Notes: generated from the letters alone by a model not told the origin. 49,510 nt of DNA from Enterococcus durans NBRC 100479 = LMG 10746 (GCF_001544215.1 NZ_BCQB01000023.1:1-49510), one strand, 5' to 3'. Counted from the stretch's first letter, positions 28,795 through 37,903 are shown. Program-made: numbers and translations.

Positions 28795-29082
28795 ATGATC
28801 CAACTGTTAATGGGCATTGCCGCGTTACTATTATTATTTGTCAGCTATTATTTATTAAAAAAACAGCCTATCTTTTTTGTATTAATCGAAAAAACAGAAA
28901 AAAATCAAGGTTTCTTGCAATTTTTTGGCGCCATTTATGCCTTTTTAGGAATCTTAGGTATAGCCGTGGCTTTTTTCAATCAACGGTTTATTGCTCTATC
29001 CTATTTGATCCTCGTCATTCTCGTAGCTTCCGTGTTCAGTATCAATTTTGCGAAAAAAATGGCTAAACCAAACAGTAAATAA
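28795..29082 (+). CDS. Small conserved-type membrane protein
   Basis: A 95-aa protein with three predicted membrane segments: residues ~2-20 (LLMGIAALLLLFVSYYLL), ~41-62 (FFGAIYAFLGILGIAVAFF) and ~66-87 (IALSYLILVILVASVFSI). It ends in a basic tail. I do not recognise a family with a known role. TTTGGAGG before the ATG supports expression. A TTGAAA box (28744-28749) with GATAGT 18 bp later may be its promoter, overlapping an AACTATC/GATAGTT hairpin. The universal stress gene follows 68 bp later. Confidence 0.75.
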   Translation: MIQLLMGIAALLLLFVSYYLLKKQPIFFVLIEKTEKNQGFLQFFGAIYAFLGILGIAVAFFNQRFIALSYLILVILVASVFSINFAKKMAKPNSK

Positions 29083-29150
29083 TTCTCTTTTTTTCAGAAT
29101 TGTTTTACAATAGGTGTGTAAAGATGTTTTATCTGAAGGAGTGAACGCAT

Positions 29151-29624
29151 ATGTTACAACAATACAAAAAAATCATGGTCGCCGTAGATGGCTCTGAGGA
29201 AGCAGAATTAGCTTTTCAAAAGGCTGTTAACGTCGCTATAAGAAACAACGGGGAGTTATTATTAGCACACGTCATCGATACTCGTTCTTTCCAAACAGTC
29301 TCTTCATTTGATGGGATGTTGGCTGAGCAAGCAACTGAAATGGCTAAACAAACTCTTGCTGATTATGAAACCAATGCTAAAAAAGCTGGGTTGAGTAAGG
29401 TGACTACAGTCATCGAGTACGGGTCTCCTAAACAAATTATTGCAAAAGAAATTCCTGAGGATAACCAAGTAGACCTTATCATGTTAGGTGCAACAGGATT
29501 AAATGCTGTTGAACGACTATTTATAGGTTCTGTTTCAGAATTCGTTATTCGCAACGCTGCTTGCGATGTCCTTGTTGTACGTACTGATTTAGAGAACCAA
29601 TTACCCAAGAAAAAGGATAAATAA
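29151..29624 (+). CDS. Universal stress protein (UspA family)
   Basis: A 157-aa cytoplasmic Usp-fold protein. MVAVDGSEEAELAFQKAV is the first strand and helix, LLAHVID the second strand, and the ATP-binding motif is MLGATGLNAVERLFIGSVSE, i.e. G-2X-G-9X-G-S. This suggests the ATP-binding UspFG-like class. The exact stress role is not known. AAGGAG precedes the ATG. A perfect hairpin terminator follows and separates it from the convergent ackA. Confidence 0.93.
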   Translation: MLQQYKKIMVAVDGSEEAELAFQKAVNVAIRNNGELLLAHVIDTRSFQTVSSFDGMLAEQATEMAKQTLADYETNAKKAGLSKVTTVIEYGSPKQIIAKEIPEDNQVDLIMLGATGLNAVERLFIGSVSEFVIRNAACDVLVVRTDLENQLPKKKDK

Positions 29625-29626
29625 GC

Positions 29627-29678
29627 ATAAAACTGTTTGATGGGAGAATAATTCTCCCATCAAACAGTTTTTTTTTTT
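29627..29678. terminator. Terminator between usp and ackA
   Basis: A perfect stem of about 20 bp (centred on GAGAATAATTCTC near 29650) begins with AAAACTG and ends in a run of more than ten T on the plus strand. On the minus strand only TTTT follows, so termination of ackA there may be weaker. Confidence 0.93.
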
Positions 29679-29725
29679 GCAATTTACCTTCACTCATTGA
29701 TGAGCATTCGCTTTTAAGATCAAGC

Positions 29726-30910
29726 TTATTTGCGCAAGCGTTCAACATCACGAGCAATCATTAGTTCTTCATCTGTTGGAATCACTAATACTTTTACTTT
29801 TGAGTCTTTTGTTGAAATATCTAAATCTTCACCATGGAGTTTATTCAATTCAGGATCGATTTCACAGCCAAACCATGTCATTCCTTTAATGATTTCACTA
29901 CGAACATGTCCATCATTTTCACCGATTCCGGCAGTGAAAATGATGGCATCTACACCATTCATGGTTGTAACATAACCACCAATGTATTTACGTATACGGT
30001 CGACGAAAATGTCATAGGCTAAGCGAATATGTTCTTTTTCATAGTTTTTCTCAAGATCACGCATATCACTTGATAAACCTGTTAAACCTAAAAGACCTGA
30101 TTTTTTATTTAAGATATCCATCACTCCATCGATATCGATCTCTAATTTCTCCATCAAGTACGGTATGACAGCTGGATCAATATCTCCAGAACGTGTACCC
30201 ATCGTTACTCCTGCGAGTGGTGTAAATCCCATAGAAGTATCTACTGATTTCCCACCATCAACGGCTGTGATCGATACACCATTTCCGAGATGACAAGTAA
30301 TCAACTTCAATTCTTCAATCGGTTTGTCGAGTAATTTAGCTGCTCGTTCAGAAACATATCGATGGCTCGTTCCATGGAAACCATATTTTCTAACTTTGTA
30401 ATCTTCGTAATAAGAAATAGGTAAACTATATAAATAATTGTGTTTTGGCATTGTTGCATGAAATGATGTATCAAAAACAGCTACGCTAAGAATGTCTGGT
30501 AATATTTTTTTGAACGCTTTGATCCCCATTAGATTTGCTGGGTTATGCAAAGGTGCAAATTCTGCTAATACTTCGATTCGTTTCATGACATCTTCATCAA
30601 CGATCACAGAATCTCCATAAGTTTCACCACCATGTACGACACGATGTCCTACACCAGTGATTTCATCATACGAGCTCAGAATATGCAGTTCAATCAAATG
30701 ATCTAATAGCATTTTTACTGCTATTTCATGGTCTTCAATGTCCATGATTTGTTCGAATTTTTGATCTTCGCCATACTTAATAGTAAAAATAGAATCTTGT
30801 AAACCAATTCTTTCCACAATTCCTTTAGCGACTACGGTCTCTTCTGGCATTTGATATAACTGCCATTTCAAACTTGAACTTCCAGCATTGATTGCAATTG
30901 TTTTAGACAT
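29726..30910 (-). CDS. ackA: Acetate kinase
   Basis: A 394-aa ASKHA-fold kinase that converts acetyl phosphate and ADP to acetate and ATP, a main energy step in fermenting enterococci. Seen are [13 protein letters not shown] at the N terminus, GHRVVHGGE with a substrate Arg, [10 protein letters not shown] (catalytic Asp), [19 protein letters not shown] (phosphate loop), [10 protein letters not shown] and FTAGIGEN. Length is normal. AGAAGGAGAG precedes the ATG. It begins 24 bp after the YtxK-type gene and is probably cotranscribed with it, an arrangement known from other Bacilli. Confidence 0.98.
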   Translation of the reverse strand: MSKTIAINAGSSSLKWQLYQMPEETVVAKGIVERIGLQDSIFTIKYGEDQKFEQIMDIEDHEIAVKMLLDHLIELHILSSYDEITGVGHRVVHGGETYGDSVIVDEDVMKRIEVLAEFAPLHNPANLMGIKAFKKILPDILSVAVFDTSFHATMPKHNYLYSLPISYYEDYKVRKYGFHGTSHRYVSERAAKLLDKPIEELKLITCHLGNGVSITAVDGGKSVDTSMGFTPLAGVTMGTRSGDIDPAVIPYLMEKLEIDIDGVMDILNKKSGLLGLTGLSSDMRDLEKNYEKEHIRLAYDIFVDRIRKYIGGYVTTMNGVDAIIFTAGIGENDGHVRSEIIKGMTWFGCEIDPELNKLHGEDLDISTKDSKVKVLVIPTDEELMIARDVERLRK

Positions 30911-30934
30911 ATTACTCTCCTTCTAGTTGAATGA

Positions 30935-31942
30935 TTACAGAGAAGACGATTTCCATGTTTCAAATTCTTTAAAAAATTCGGTCACCTTCTCTGGTTTCTT
31001 TAGTGAATCAAGTTTTACAAGCAACACTTCTTGTGCTTGTTTTGCATTTGGCCCTTTTCTTTGTAAAATCAAAATACTTTTTTGTGATTGCTTGTTGCGG
31101 AACAATTCGTCTGGTAATTGAATCATCCCCTGTAGATAACCTTTCTCTTTAAACCATTTCTTCACATTTTCACTTTGTTCTGTTTCTAAAAAATTACTTG
31201 GCATCAAAAATAGACCAAATCCATCTGGTTTGACATATTTCATCGCTTGTTCTAATAACAGATGATGTGCATAGCTGTGGCCTACCTTGGCGCTTGTTAA
31301 AAATTCTTTTGCTTTTTGATCATTCGGATAATAGCCGATCGGTAAATCACTGATTGCAACGTCAACTGGATCAACCAGTAAATCTTGTAATCCATCTTGG
31401 TGGAAATATTGTACATTTGCTTGGGTCAAATCGCTCGTTGAAGCAGCAACTGCTAGCAATGTATCATCGATCTCTACACCAAACCCTTCCGTTTGATATC
31501 CTGCGTTCGTTAGATTTAAAAGAACTGTTAATAACAAGTTACCCATTCCTGCCGCAATGTCTAAAACTCTGACTGGCTCTGTCTTTTTTGTGAACAGTTG
31601 TTCAATTAAGAAGACGAATAAAAAACCAATACTATCTGGAGTCAACTGGTGGTTTGCTTGCAGATGTTCAGTCTGTGCCCCCTTTAGTAACAGTAGTTGA
31701 GACAGACGACGCCATTCTTCTGGCTCAAAAGATAATTGACTGAATTCTTCATAGATCGCTGAAATCTGTTTTGTGATCTCTTCAGTCGGCACCCCATCCA
31801 CCACACGTACTTGATAGTTGTCGATTAAGTTCTCAGCATTTTCGACATAGGCTTCTAAAAAGGAAGTTCCCAATGCATTTTGTAAAAGCTGAATCGCTTT
31901 TAGGTTTTGTTCAAAACCCTGTTCCATTTTTTCTGGTAACAT
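30935..31942 (-). CDS. YtxK-type class I SAM-dependent methyltransferase
   Basis: A 335-aa protein related to N6-adenine DNA methyltransferases. SAM motif I is VLDIAAGMGNLLL, and the catalytic tetrapeptide is DLPIGYY in place of NPPY. An N-terminal helical region of ~100 aa replaces the usual partner domain, and no target-recognition domain is seen. It stands between comG and ackA, as YtxK does in other Bacilli. Its substrate is unknown; it is not a complete restriction-modification enzyme. I start at ATG 31942. TATAAT (31965-31970, minus strand) just upstream suggests a promoter separate from comG. Confidence 0.88.
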   Translation of the reverse strand: MLPEKMEQGFEQNLKAIQLLQNALGTSFLEAYVENAENLIDNYQVRVVDGVPTEEITKQISAIYEEFSQLSFEPEEWRRLSQLLLLKGAQTEHLQANHQLTPDSIGFLFVFLIEQLFTKKTEPVRVLDIAAGMGNLLLTVLLNLTNAGYQTEGFGVEIDDTLLAVAASTSDLTQANVQYFHQDGLQDLLVDPVDVAISDLPIGYYPNDQKAKEFLTSAKVGHSYAHHLLLEQAMKYVKPDGFGLFLMPSNFLETEQSENVKKWFKEKGYLQGMIQLPDELFRNKQSQKSILILQRKGPNAKQAQEVLLVKLDSLKKPEKVTEFFKEFETWKSSSL

Positions 31943-32107
31943 GGTGCACCTCATTTCTAGATATATTATAACAATTATTTTACCTGTTTAATTTTAACGA
32001 AGAATCGACAAAATTTCAATCGTTTTCACACTTTTTTATTTGTGAAATAATAAACACGTATATCAGAAAAACAGCGCTATAACAGAAAAGAGGGCGTTTT
32101 CATACAT

Positions 32108-32443
32108 TTAGTCGCAAACTGTATCACAATCTGTACCATTATTTAACTTTTCCGTAAATTTGAAGGTATATGGTAGAACTTCAATGTGGAACTCTACTTC
32201 GTTATTTTGTTGAGTGTAAAAAACGATACCAGTAGAATATTGATATTTCCCCTTTACTTTTTCATTGGTGATTCTTGATAATGCTAATTGTTTCATTATC
32301 TTGGCTATATAATATTTCTCAGTTCGCTGATTGATATCGATAGTGAGCCGATAATTTTCTAAAATAACTAACATCAAGGAACTACACACTAAGAAAATCA
32401 AAAGTGTGGTTATCAAGATATTCGCTTGATTATGCCGTTCCAT
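32108..32443 (-). CDS. comGG: Competence pilus protein ComGG
   Basis: A 111-aa last gene of the comG operon. It has one N-terminal membrane segment (ILITTLLIFLVCSSLMLVI) without the classic prepilin Glu5 motif, and a short soluble part ending in DCDTVCD. This and its place after comGF suit ComGG, a minor pseudopilin that is poorly conserved between genera; similarity alone would not identify it. I start at ATG 32443, overlapping the comGF end by 14 bp; a longer reading overlaps comGF too far. Confidence 0.72.
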   Translation of the reverse strand: MERHNQANILITTLLIFLVCSSLMLVILENYRLTIDINQRTEKYYIAKIMKQLALSRITNEKVKGKYQYSTGIVFYTQQNNEVEFHIEVLPYTFKFTEKLNNGTDCDTVCD

Positions 32444-32867
32444 TTTTACTTTTTGTCCAAACGCCTTCATACTCCTCCCCATTTTCAAAAGATATTAAAA
32501 AAGTCACTGTTGTCTCATTTTCTTTCACGGTCCATGTATTGACAGCTGTCAGCATGGGTTGATGGCCTCCATTTCGACCTCGTTTGCGTATCATATTTTT
32601 GTATTGCTCGATATAATAAGCTTTATCGGAGATTTCATAATAGACACGATCATCTTTGACTAGGATATTTTCACCATGTTTTATTTCTTCTTCAAACTGC
32701 ACTAAAAAAATCAACCATTCTTTTTGGTCCTTTCTTTGTAAATACTTATTTACTTGATTTGCTTGATTGATCAACAAAGTCATCGATAGGAAGATACTGC
32801 TTAAAACAACTAATGAAACCAGACATTCGATCAGTGTAAAGGTAGGTTTATTTTTGGAGGATCTCAA
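32430..32867 (-). CDS. comGF: Competence pseudopilin ComGF
   Basis: A 145-aa prepilin-like protein with FTLIECLVSLVVLSSIFLSM at the N terminus (prepilin peptidase site before Phe/Thr-Leu-Ile-Glu). Its C-terminal NGGHQPMLTAVNTWTVKEN stretch resembles the ComGF domain, with Arg-Gly/Gly-Gly before a beta-rich end. It is a minor component of the competence pilus for DNA uptake. The start overlaps comGE by 20 bp. No frameshift or stop is seen. Confidence 0.85.
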   Translation of the reverse strand: MRSSKNKPTFTLIECLVSLVVLSSIFLSMTLLINQANQVNKYLQRKDQKEWLIFLVQFEEEIKHGENILVKDDRVYYEISDKAYYIEQYKNMIRKRGRNGGHQPMLTAVNTWTVKENETTVTFLISFENGEEYEGVWTKSKNGTA

Positions 32868-33171
32868 TGGTATCCTCCTCCTGCGTGATTTTCACTTGTT
32901 GTATCCCATTTTGGTTTGACTCAATCACTGTTTTACTTTTCGGCTCAACGATTGTCCTACTAGGTAACTGTTGATGTTTCCGAAAAGTTTTGACATCTTC
33001 ATATAATCTTCGTACTAGCAAAACTCTTCGATTGTTCTGCTTGTCTAACTGTAATAAAAATCGATTGCTTGAACTTACCAAATAGATACAGGCAACTGTG
33101 ACTGTTAACGCCATCAGCGTTTCTAATAATACAAAACCACTTTTATTCGACTTTTTTAAGATAATGACCAC
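32848..33171 (-). CDS. comGE: Competence pseudopilin ComGE-like protein
   Basis: A 107-aa protein with a type IV pilin-like N terminus, KSGFVLLETLMALTVTVACIY, whose Glu follows the cleavage site. The remaining part is short and basic. Identity as ComGE is given by gene order (fifth in comG); the sequence itself is weakly conserved. It overlaps comGD by 29 bp and comGF by 20 bp, so translation is coupled. Confidence 0.78.
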   Translation of the reverse strand: MVIILKKSNKSGFVLLETLMALTVTVACIYLVSSSNRFLLQLDKQNNRRVLLVRRLYEDVKTFRKHQQLPSRTIVEPKSKTVIESNQNGIQQVKITQEEDTIEILQK

Positions 33172-33604
33172 TTCCCATTTGGAATTGATAGCTGATCAAC
33201 TGTTTTTCTTCCTTCCAGTAAAACTGATACGCGTTTAAGGAACTTTCGTTTCCAGTTTTTGCAGCAAATATAAGTGTTGGGGCCCTTCTCACTTCAATTT
33301 CTTTGGGTATCTTCAACACTGACCAACTGCTCATTTGCTGTGGAACTGTAAAAATAATCTGAGCTTGTTTGTTATCATAGGCGATCGTTGTGTTTTCTTG
33401 GTTAACGATTGCTGCTTTTTGTGTGGCATAAATTCTTCTTTCAAATTGATCAAAGAACTGATAGGCAGCTAATCGTGTTTGCCACGATGAAATAGAAACG
33501 AATGGAAAGATAAACAGACTTGATATAATGAATAGAACAAGTAGAGTTTCTAGTAATGTATGCCCAGGTGGGTCATGCTTACTTTTTATTATAAGCATCT
33601 GCAT
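33143..33604 (-). CDS. comGD: Competence pseudopilin ComGD
   Basis: A 153-aa minor pseudopilin with the prepilin motif GHTLLETLLVLFIISSLF near residue 14 and a beta-rich C-terminal domain. Start is ATG 33604 or 33598, both inside the end of comGC; neither has a strong ribosome site, so coupling to comGC is likely. It is intact. Confidence 0.83.
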   Translation of the reverse strand: MQMLIIKSKHDPPGHTLLETLLVLFIISSLFIFPFVSISSWQTRLAAYQFFDQFERRIYATQKAAIVNQENTTIAYDNKQAQIIFTVPQQMSSWSVLKIPKEIEVRRAPTLIFAAKTGNESSLNAYQFYWKEEKQLISYQFQMGSGHYLKKVE

Positions 33605-33875
33605 GTTCTTGTTTGATGTACCCTTCTTTCAATAACTCAGCTATTGTAGGGACCTTTCCGTTATTTTGTAACGAGTATAGCTCCTTTTGTGCATCGATCA
33701 ATTGAAGCACAGCCGCCCTTCCTTCTTTATTTACATGATCCCGATACCGCGAAATATTAGGAATAAATAACAAAACTAAAGCACTGATCACTAGTAACAC
33801 AATAAGCATTTCTATCAGTGTGAAACTGGCAAGTTCCCGATTAAGAAAGAGTCTTTTTTTCTTGGTCACGCTCAT
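33579..33875 (-). CDS. comGC: Major competence pilin ComGC
   Basis: A 98-aa prepilin that forms the main shaft of the competence pilus. The cleavage and membrane segment is FTLIEMLIVLLVISALVLLF after a basic leader (KKKRLFLNRELAS), then YRDHVNKEGRAAVLQLIDAQKELY, typical of ComGC. I start at ATG 33875 behind GAGGAGG, overlapping the comGB stop as ATGA; an extended reading from 33977 lies in comGB. It is intact. Confidence 0.9.
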   Translation of the reverse strand: MSVTKKKRLFLNRELASFTLIEMLIVLLVISALVLLFIPNISRYRDHVNKEGRAAVLQLIDAQKELYSLQNNGKVPTIAELLKEGYIKQEHADAYNKK

Positions 33876-34921
33876 AATAAAACCTCCTCGATGTTTCCAT
33901 ATACAGGCAGTAGAATTGCAGCATAAATCAGTAGGATCAAACCAGCGATCCCGAAAAAAAACAGTGGTTGTATCCAATGGAGTATTCGATTGATCTTTTG
34001 AAAAAAATGCCGTCTGGTCAATGAGCTATAAAATAATAACTCCTTTCCAAGTTGTCCCTTTGCTTCACCTTGTAAAATAATTTGACTAAAATCTTCGGTA
34101 AAGAATGTATAACTTTGAAATTGTTCAGCCAAAGGAATCCCTGATTCAAGTCCTTTAGTTAGTCGAAAAGCCAATAATTGGATCAAACTTCCTTGTCTTG
34201 TTTCCTTCAAGCAATAAATGATTTGACGTAATTCTAATCCTTCATAGAATAATTTTCCTAATTCAAGAGCAATATAAGAAGATTGATAGAGTGAGAACAT
34301 TCGCCCGAAAAATACTAGTTGACTAAACCAAGTATATTTTTGTATAACATCCATTTTAGTCAATCGAACCTGAATAAAAATCAGTAGAAGTCCCCCGACC
34401 AAAAATGCTCCAAGCAAATACCAATGGAAAGTTTTTAGAAATACTATCCCCCAATGTGAAGCTGCGACCATATCCGTAGCAAGGAGTTGTGGCAAAACCA
34501 TTTGCCGTAAAGCAACAAGTATTCCCAGTAAAAAAATCAATAATAGACAGGGATAACTGATCATTTTTTTCAATTCTTTACGAAATTCTTCAACCAATCG
34601 AAATTGTTCAGCTATTCCTTTCAATGTTTCAATTAAATTCCCATGCGTCTCTGCTAACTCGACTTGCACTAATTTTTCAGAGCTGAATCCCATTTGTTGC
34701 AATACATCATAAAATGGATGACCTTCCTGTAGCAACCGCTGTGCATTTTGTAAATGGATCTGGGTTATTGCTTGGATTTTTAAGAGGATCGTTATTGCCT
34801 CTTGGATACTGAACCCATTCAAGAGTAATTCTCCCATCAATTGAATATATTTTGCTTGTTCTTTGATAGACATTTTTTTAAAACGTTGTGGTCTGCCAAC
34901 ACGCTTTTTTTGCCTCTTCAC
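33872..34921 (-). CDS. comGB: Competence pilus platform protein ComGB
   Basis: A 349-aa inner-membrane protein of the GspF/PilC family that anchors pilus assembly. Two GspF-type halves are visible, with membrane segments near residues 125-145 (LLLIFLLGILVALRQM), 170-190 and the C terminus (PLFFFGIAGLILLIYAAILLP). The motif ETHGNLIETL and its relative GEAKGQLGKEL are family marks. I use GTG 34921, with GGAAG upstream, overlapping the comGA end by 44 bp. No stop or frameshift is seen. Confidence 0.87.
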   Translation of the reverse strand: MKRQKKRVGRPQRFKKMSIKEQAKYIQLMGELLLNGFSIQEAITILLKIQAITQIHLQNAQRLLQEGHPFYDVLQQMGFSSEKLVQVELAETHGNLIETLKGIAEQFRLVEEFRKELKKMISYPCLLLIFLLGILVALRQMVLPQLLATDMVAASHWGIVFLKTFHWYLLGAFLVGGLLLIFIQVRLTKMDVIQKYTWFSQLVFFGRMFSLYQSSYIALELGKLFYEGLELRQIIYCLKETRQGSLIQLLAFRLTKGLESGIPLAEQFQSYTFFTEDFSQIILQGEAKGQLGKELLFYSSLTRRHFFQKINRILHWIQPLFFFGIAGLILLIYAAILLPVYGNIEEVLL

Positions 34922-35807
34922 GACTTTCTTCCCACCCCTTCTTTACAAATCCACTATATGAGAAATCATAGGCCCACAAAACTGCTGCCGATTGAAATTG
35001 ATCCAACAAAATTTCTTGATAGATCACTCCTGCTAAACATTCAAATAAATCTTGGTTCTTTCCCATCAATTCAGTCATCCTGGCTTCTACTCCCTCTAGA
35101 CAACGGGCGTGTACAGTAGCATAGACACGATGTCCAGTCAATGCTGCTCTTACCGCAGTATCCGCTGTTTGTTTATCTCTTATCTCCCCTATGATCAATA
35201 AGTCCGGACGGTGCCGCAATGAAAGTTTTAGGAGTTGTTCATACGTTTGGTCGATTTTATTGTTAACTTGTAATTGCAGAAATAATGGTTCTTCGATTTC
35301 TACTGGGTCCTCAATTGTAATGACTTGGAGGGTCGTTTCACGTGCTAAGTAATACATAAAGGATGTTTTTCATGAACCAACAGGACCACTGAATAAATAG
35401 AGACCTCTTTCTTTTGTATAAGTATCGATCATTTTGAAATCACGTGGGCAAAAACAACGAAAATGCTTTGCTGACAAATCGTACAATAAACGAATAACTA
35501 AGCTTTCTCTTTGTAAATAATCACCCACCGAAGACAAACGTAATCTAATTTGTCTTTCTTCCAACGGATAGGTCAACGAACCTAGTTGTGATTTTCGCTT
35601 TTCACCAATATCCATTTCTCCTAAATACTTAAATCGAGAAATCAATTGTTGTCCTAATTCAAAAGATACTTCTTGTTGAAATGTTCGCTTTTTACTATAT
35701 CGATAATAAATCGTAAACCCTGATCCACTTGGTAAAATATAGATATCTTGTACATTCTTTTCAAAACTTTCTTTGATTAGTTCATTCGAAAAAACTTTTA
35801 TGTCCAT
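34878..35807 (-). pseudogene. comGA: Competence traffic ATPase ComGA, interrupted by a stop in Walker A
   Basis: The reading frame from ATG 35807 (behind GGAGGG) to 34878 would give 309 residues, the usual Lactobacillales ComGA length. An in-frame TGA at 35370-35372 interrupts it after residue 145. The Walker A reads GPVGS-stop-KT, where the family has GSGKT, so one base (GGA to TGA) explains it. Downstream, the same frame continues without a shift through VITIEDPVE, Walker B DLLIIGEIRD and the His box ATVHA. The upstream fragment lacks the ATP site, and reinitiation at ATG 35357 would lack the P-loop, so pilus assembly by this ATPase should fail. A sequencing error is the main alternative. 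Confidence 0.9.
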
Positions 35808-35850
35808 TCGCTTCCCTCCATAAAATAACATACGTCTTTTTTACAACTTT

Positions 35851-35858
35851 TATTTGTA
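35851..35858 (-). promoter_or_regulatory. Possible competence (cin-box-like) element before comGA
   Basis: TACAAATA on the minus strand differs by one base from TACGAATA, the streptococcal ComX/SigX box, and lies 44 bp before the comGA start. No TATAAT promoter is seen in this stretch. A match of 7 of 8 in AT-rich DNA is weak evidence. Confidence 0.3.
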
Positions 35859-35883
35859 TTCTGAATTATTCTTTTAAAAATCA

Positions 35884-35911
35884 TTGGCAAAATCCGAATT
35901 TATGTTATACT
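35884..35911 (+). promoter_or_regulatory. Promoter of adeC
   Basis: TTGGCA (35884-35889) and TATACT (35906-35911) are 16 bp apart, and the leader is only about 20 nt long, leaving no room for a purine riboswitch. Confidence 0.8.
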
Positions 35912-35939
35912 AGTAAAAATTTATTTTGGAGGGTCTAAA

Positions 35940-37679
35940 GTGGATTCATTACTCGAAAAACATATTTTAATTGCTGGAAAAAAACAACTCGCAGATCTAG
36001 TCATCAAAAACGCAAAAATTATCAATGTTTTTACAAAAGAAGTCATGGAGGCTGATGTTGCTATCTGTGATGGGGTGATTGTTGGAGTAGGAGACTACGA
36101 GGGAAAACAAATTTATGATGCGAAAAATAAATATCTGGTACCAGGTCTAATCGACGGCCATGTACACATTGAAAGTTCCTTATTGTCACCAAAAGAATTC
36201 GCGAAAATTTCACTGATCCACGGGGTTACTTCCGTGGTTACTGATCCTCATGAAATTGGAAATGTTGCTGGAAGTACAGGCCTTGATTTTATGATCGATG
36301 ATGCTAGAAGTGTTCCGATGAATATATTTGTCATGTTGCCTTCTTGCGTCCCAGTCACACCATTTGAAACAAATGGAGCGACTCTCGATGCTGCTTCATT
36401 TATCCCATTTCTGGAACGGCCGGAAGTCCTTGGTCTTGCAGAAGTCATGAATTATCAAGCTGTCGCAACAAACGAGGCAACAATTATCGATAAATTACGA
36501 TTAATGAAGAATAAAAATAAAAAAATCGATGGTCATGCTGCTGGTATCCACGGAGACGATCTAAATGTTTACTTGGCAGCTGGAATCCGTACAGACCATG
36601 AGGCAACAACTGCTGAAGAAGCCAGAGAACGTCTAGCATTAGGCATGTATTTGATGATTCGTGAAGGAACCGTTGCAAAAGATCTTCACGCATTATATCC
36701 AGCAATCACTCCCGAAAATTCACGTCGCTGCTTATTTGTCACTGATGATAAATTGATTGACGATCTCGTTTCTGAAGGATCGATCGATCATATTATTCGG
36801 CAGGTGATCCAATTGGGAATGGACCCACTACAAGCTATCCAGATGGCTACTTTAAATGCAGCAGAATGCTTCGGACTTGACCATTTAGGGGCGATTGCTC
36901 CTGGATATCAAGCTGATTTCTTCTTAACTGATGATTTAACTACTTTACCGATCGTTGATGTCTTCACCCAAGGAAATTTAGTAGTGAAACAAGGCGAGAT
37001 AATCCAAGATAGATTTCCCACACAACCAAATCCATTTACAGATAACTTACCAGCAATGAATGTCAAACCCTTATCTAACACGTCTTTTGCTCTACCGATA
37101 CACTCAGAGCAAGCACATGTGATTGAAATCATTCCCAACAGCTTATTGACGAATGATTTGATAGAAATGGTTTCTGTAAAAGATGGATTCTTTGAACCTT
37201 CGATCGAAAATGATTGGTTAAAGATTGCAGTTATTGAACGCCACCATCAAACAGGAAATATCGGTGTCGGTATCGTCAAAGGATTCCAATTGGAAGACGG
37301 TGCGCTTGCAACGACAGTCGCTCATGACTCCCACAATATCGTTGTGGTAGGAACGAACGATGAGGATATGCTCTATGCGGCAAACCAGTTGATCAAAAAA
37401 GGTGGAGGAATGATTGCTGTCAAAGCTGATAAAGAATTAGCTTGCCTCCCATTACCAATTGGCGGCCTAATGTCCCAAGATCCTTTCTTAGAGGTGAACA
37501 CACAATTGGTTTCTCTAACCAAAGAAGCCTATAAATTAGGAGCAAGTCAAGCCTTCGATCCCTTTTTGACTCTTTCTTTTTTAACTTTGTCTGTCATTCC
37601 CGAGTTAAAAATCACTGATAAAGGGTTGTTCTCCTTTTCTAAATTCAATTTGATCGAACCTTCGATCAAAAAAGGATAA
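35940..37679 (+). CDS. adeC: Adenine deaminase
   Basis: A 579-aa amidohydrolase that converts adenine to hypoxanthine in purine salvage. The metal-binding GLIDGHVHIESSLLSP, the TDPHEIGNVAG stretch, IDGHAAG and CLFVTDDK are seen in order, and the C-terminal domain has VAHDSHNIVVVG and PLPIGGLMS. Length fits B. subtilis AdeC (about 577). It begins at GTG 35940 with TGGAGGG upstream. It is a single gene, divergent from comG, and ends in repeat R7. Confidence 0.97.
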   Translation: MDSLLEKHILIAGKKQLADLVIKNAKIINVFTKEVMEADVAICDGVIVGVGDYEGKQIYDAKNKYLVPGLIDGHVHIESSLLSPKEFAKISLIHGVTSVVTDPHEIGNVAGSTGLDFMIDDARSVPMNIFVMLPSCVPVTPFETNGATLDAASFIPFLERPEVLGLAEVMNYQAVATNEATIIDKLRLMKNKNKKIDGHAAGIHGDDLNVYLAAGIRTDHEATTAEEARERLALGMYLMIREGTVAKDLHALYPAITPENSRRCLFVTDDKLIDDLVSEGSIDHIIRQVIQLGMDPLQAIQMATLNAAECFGLDHLGAIAPGYQADFFLTDDLTTLPIVDVFTQGNLVVKQGEIIQDRFPTQPNPFTDNLPAMNVKPLSNTSFALPIHSEQAHVIEIIPNSLLTNDLIEMVSVKDGFFEPSIENDWLKIAVIERHHQTGNIGVGIVKGFQLEDGALATTVAHDSHNIVVVGTNDEDMLYAANQLIKKGGGMIAVKADKELACLPLPIGGLMSQDPFLEVNTQLVSLTKEAYKLGASQAFDPFLTLSFLTLSVIPELKITDKGLFSFSKFNLIEPSIKKG

Positions 37680-37726
37680 TCTACTTTTCTAGGTATTCAA
37701 TAAATAAAAATTGAAAATACAAACAA

Positions 37727-37855
37727 GGTGGAACAAATCTAAAAATCAGGTTTTTCGGAAATTTCAAAAAAAACGTGGGACAAAAGTAAGAAACACTTTT
37801 GTCCCAACCTCTTTTCTCTCCAATTTCTCAAACCTAAACGACTTTTTTCTCGACC
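37727..37855. repeat. Dispersed palindromic repeat, copy R7
   Basis: GGAACAAATCTAAAAATCAGG, a GGGACAAAAGT/ACTTTTGTCCC hairpin (about 37773-37803) and CCTAAACGACTTTTTTCTCGACC are joined in one copy. The order shows modules of R1/R9 and of R4/R8 side by side. It lies between convergent adeC and trmB. Confidence 0.88.
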
Positions 37856-37903
37856 ACTTTGTATTTTTCCGTACCGCTAAATCATGATAAACGATACTTC
37901 AAC

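Noticed and set aside
30935-31942. YtxK-like methyltransferase as part of a restriction-modification or phage-defence system
   Set aside because: No specificity or nuclease gene nearby, no target-recognition domain, and the comG-ytxK-ackA position is a known housekeeping arrangement.
35370-35372. TGA in comGA as selenocysteine, recoding or programmed readthrough
   Set aside because: The family needs Gly at this place in Walker A, no SECIS-like or slippery element is seen, and TGA is used as a normal stop in this window (for example sbcD, comGB, trmN6).
35820-35940. Purine riboswitch upstream of adeC
   Set aside because: The predicted promoter leaves a leader of only about 20 nt, and no aptamer-like pairing is present.
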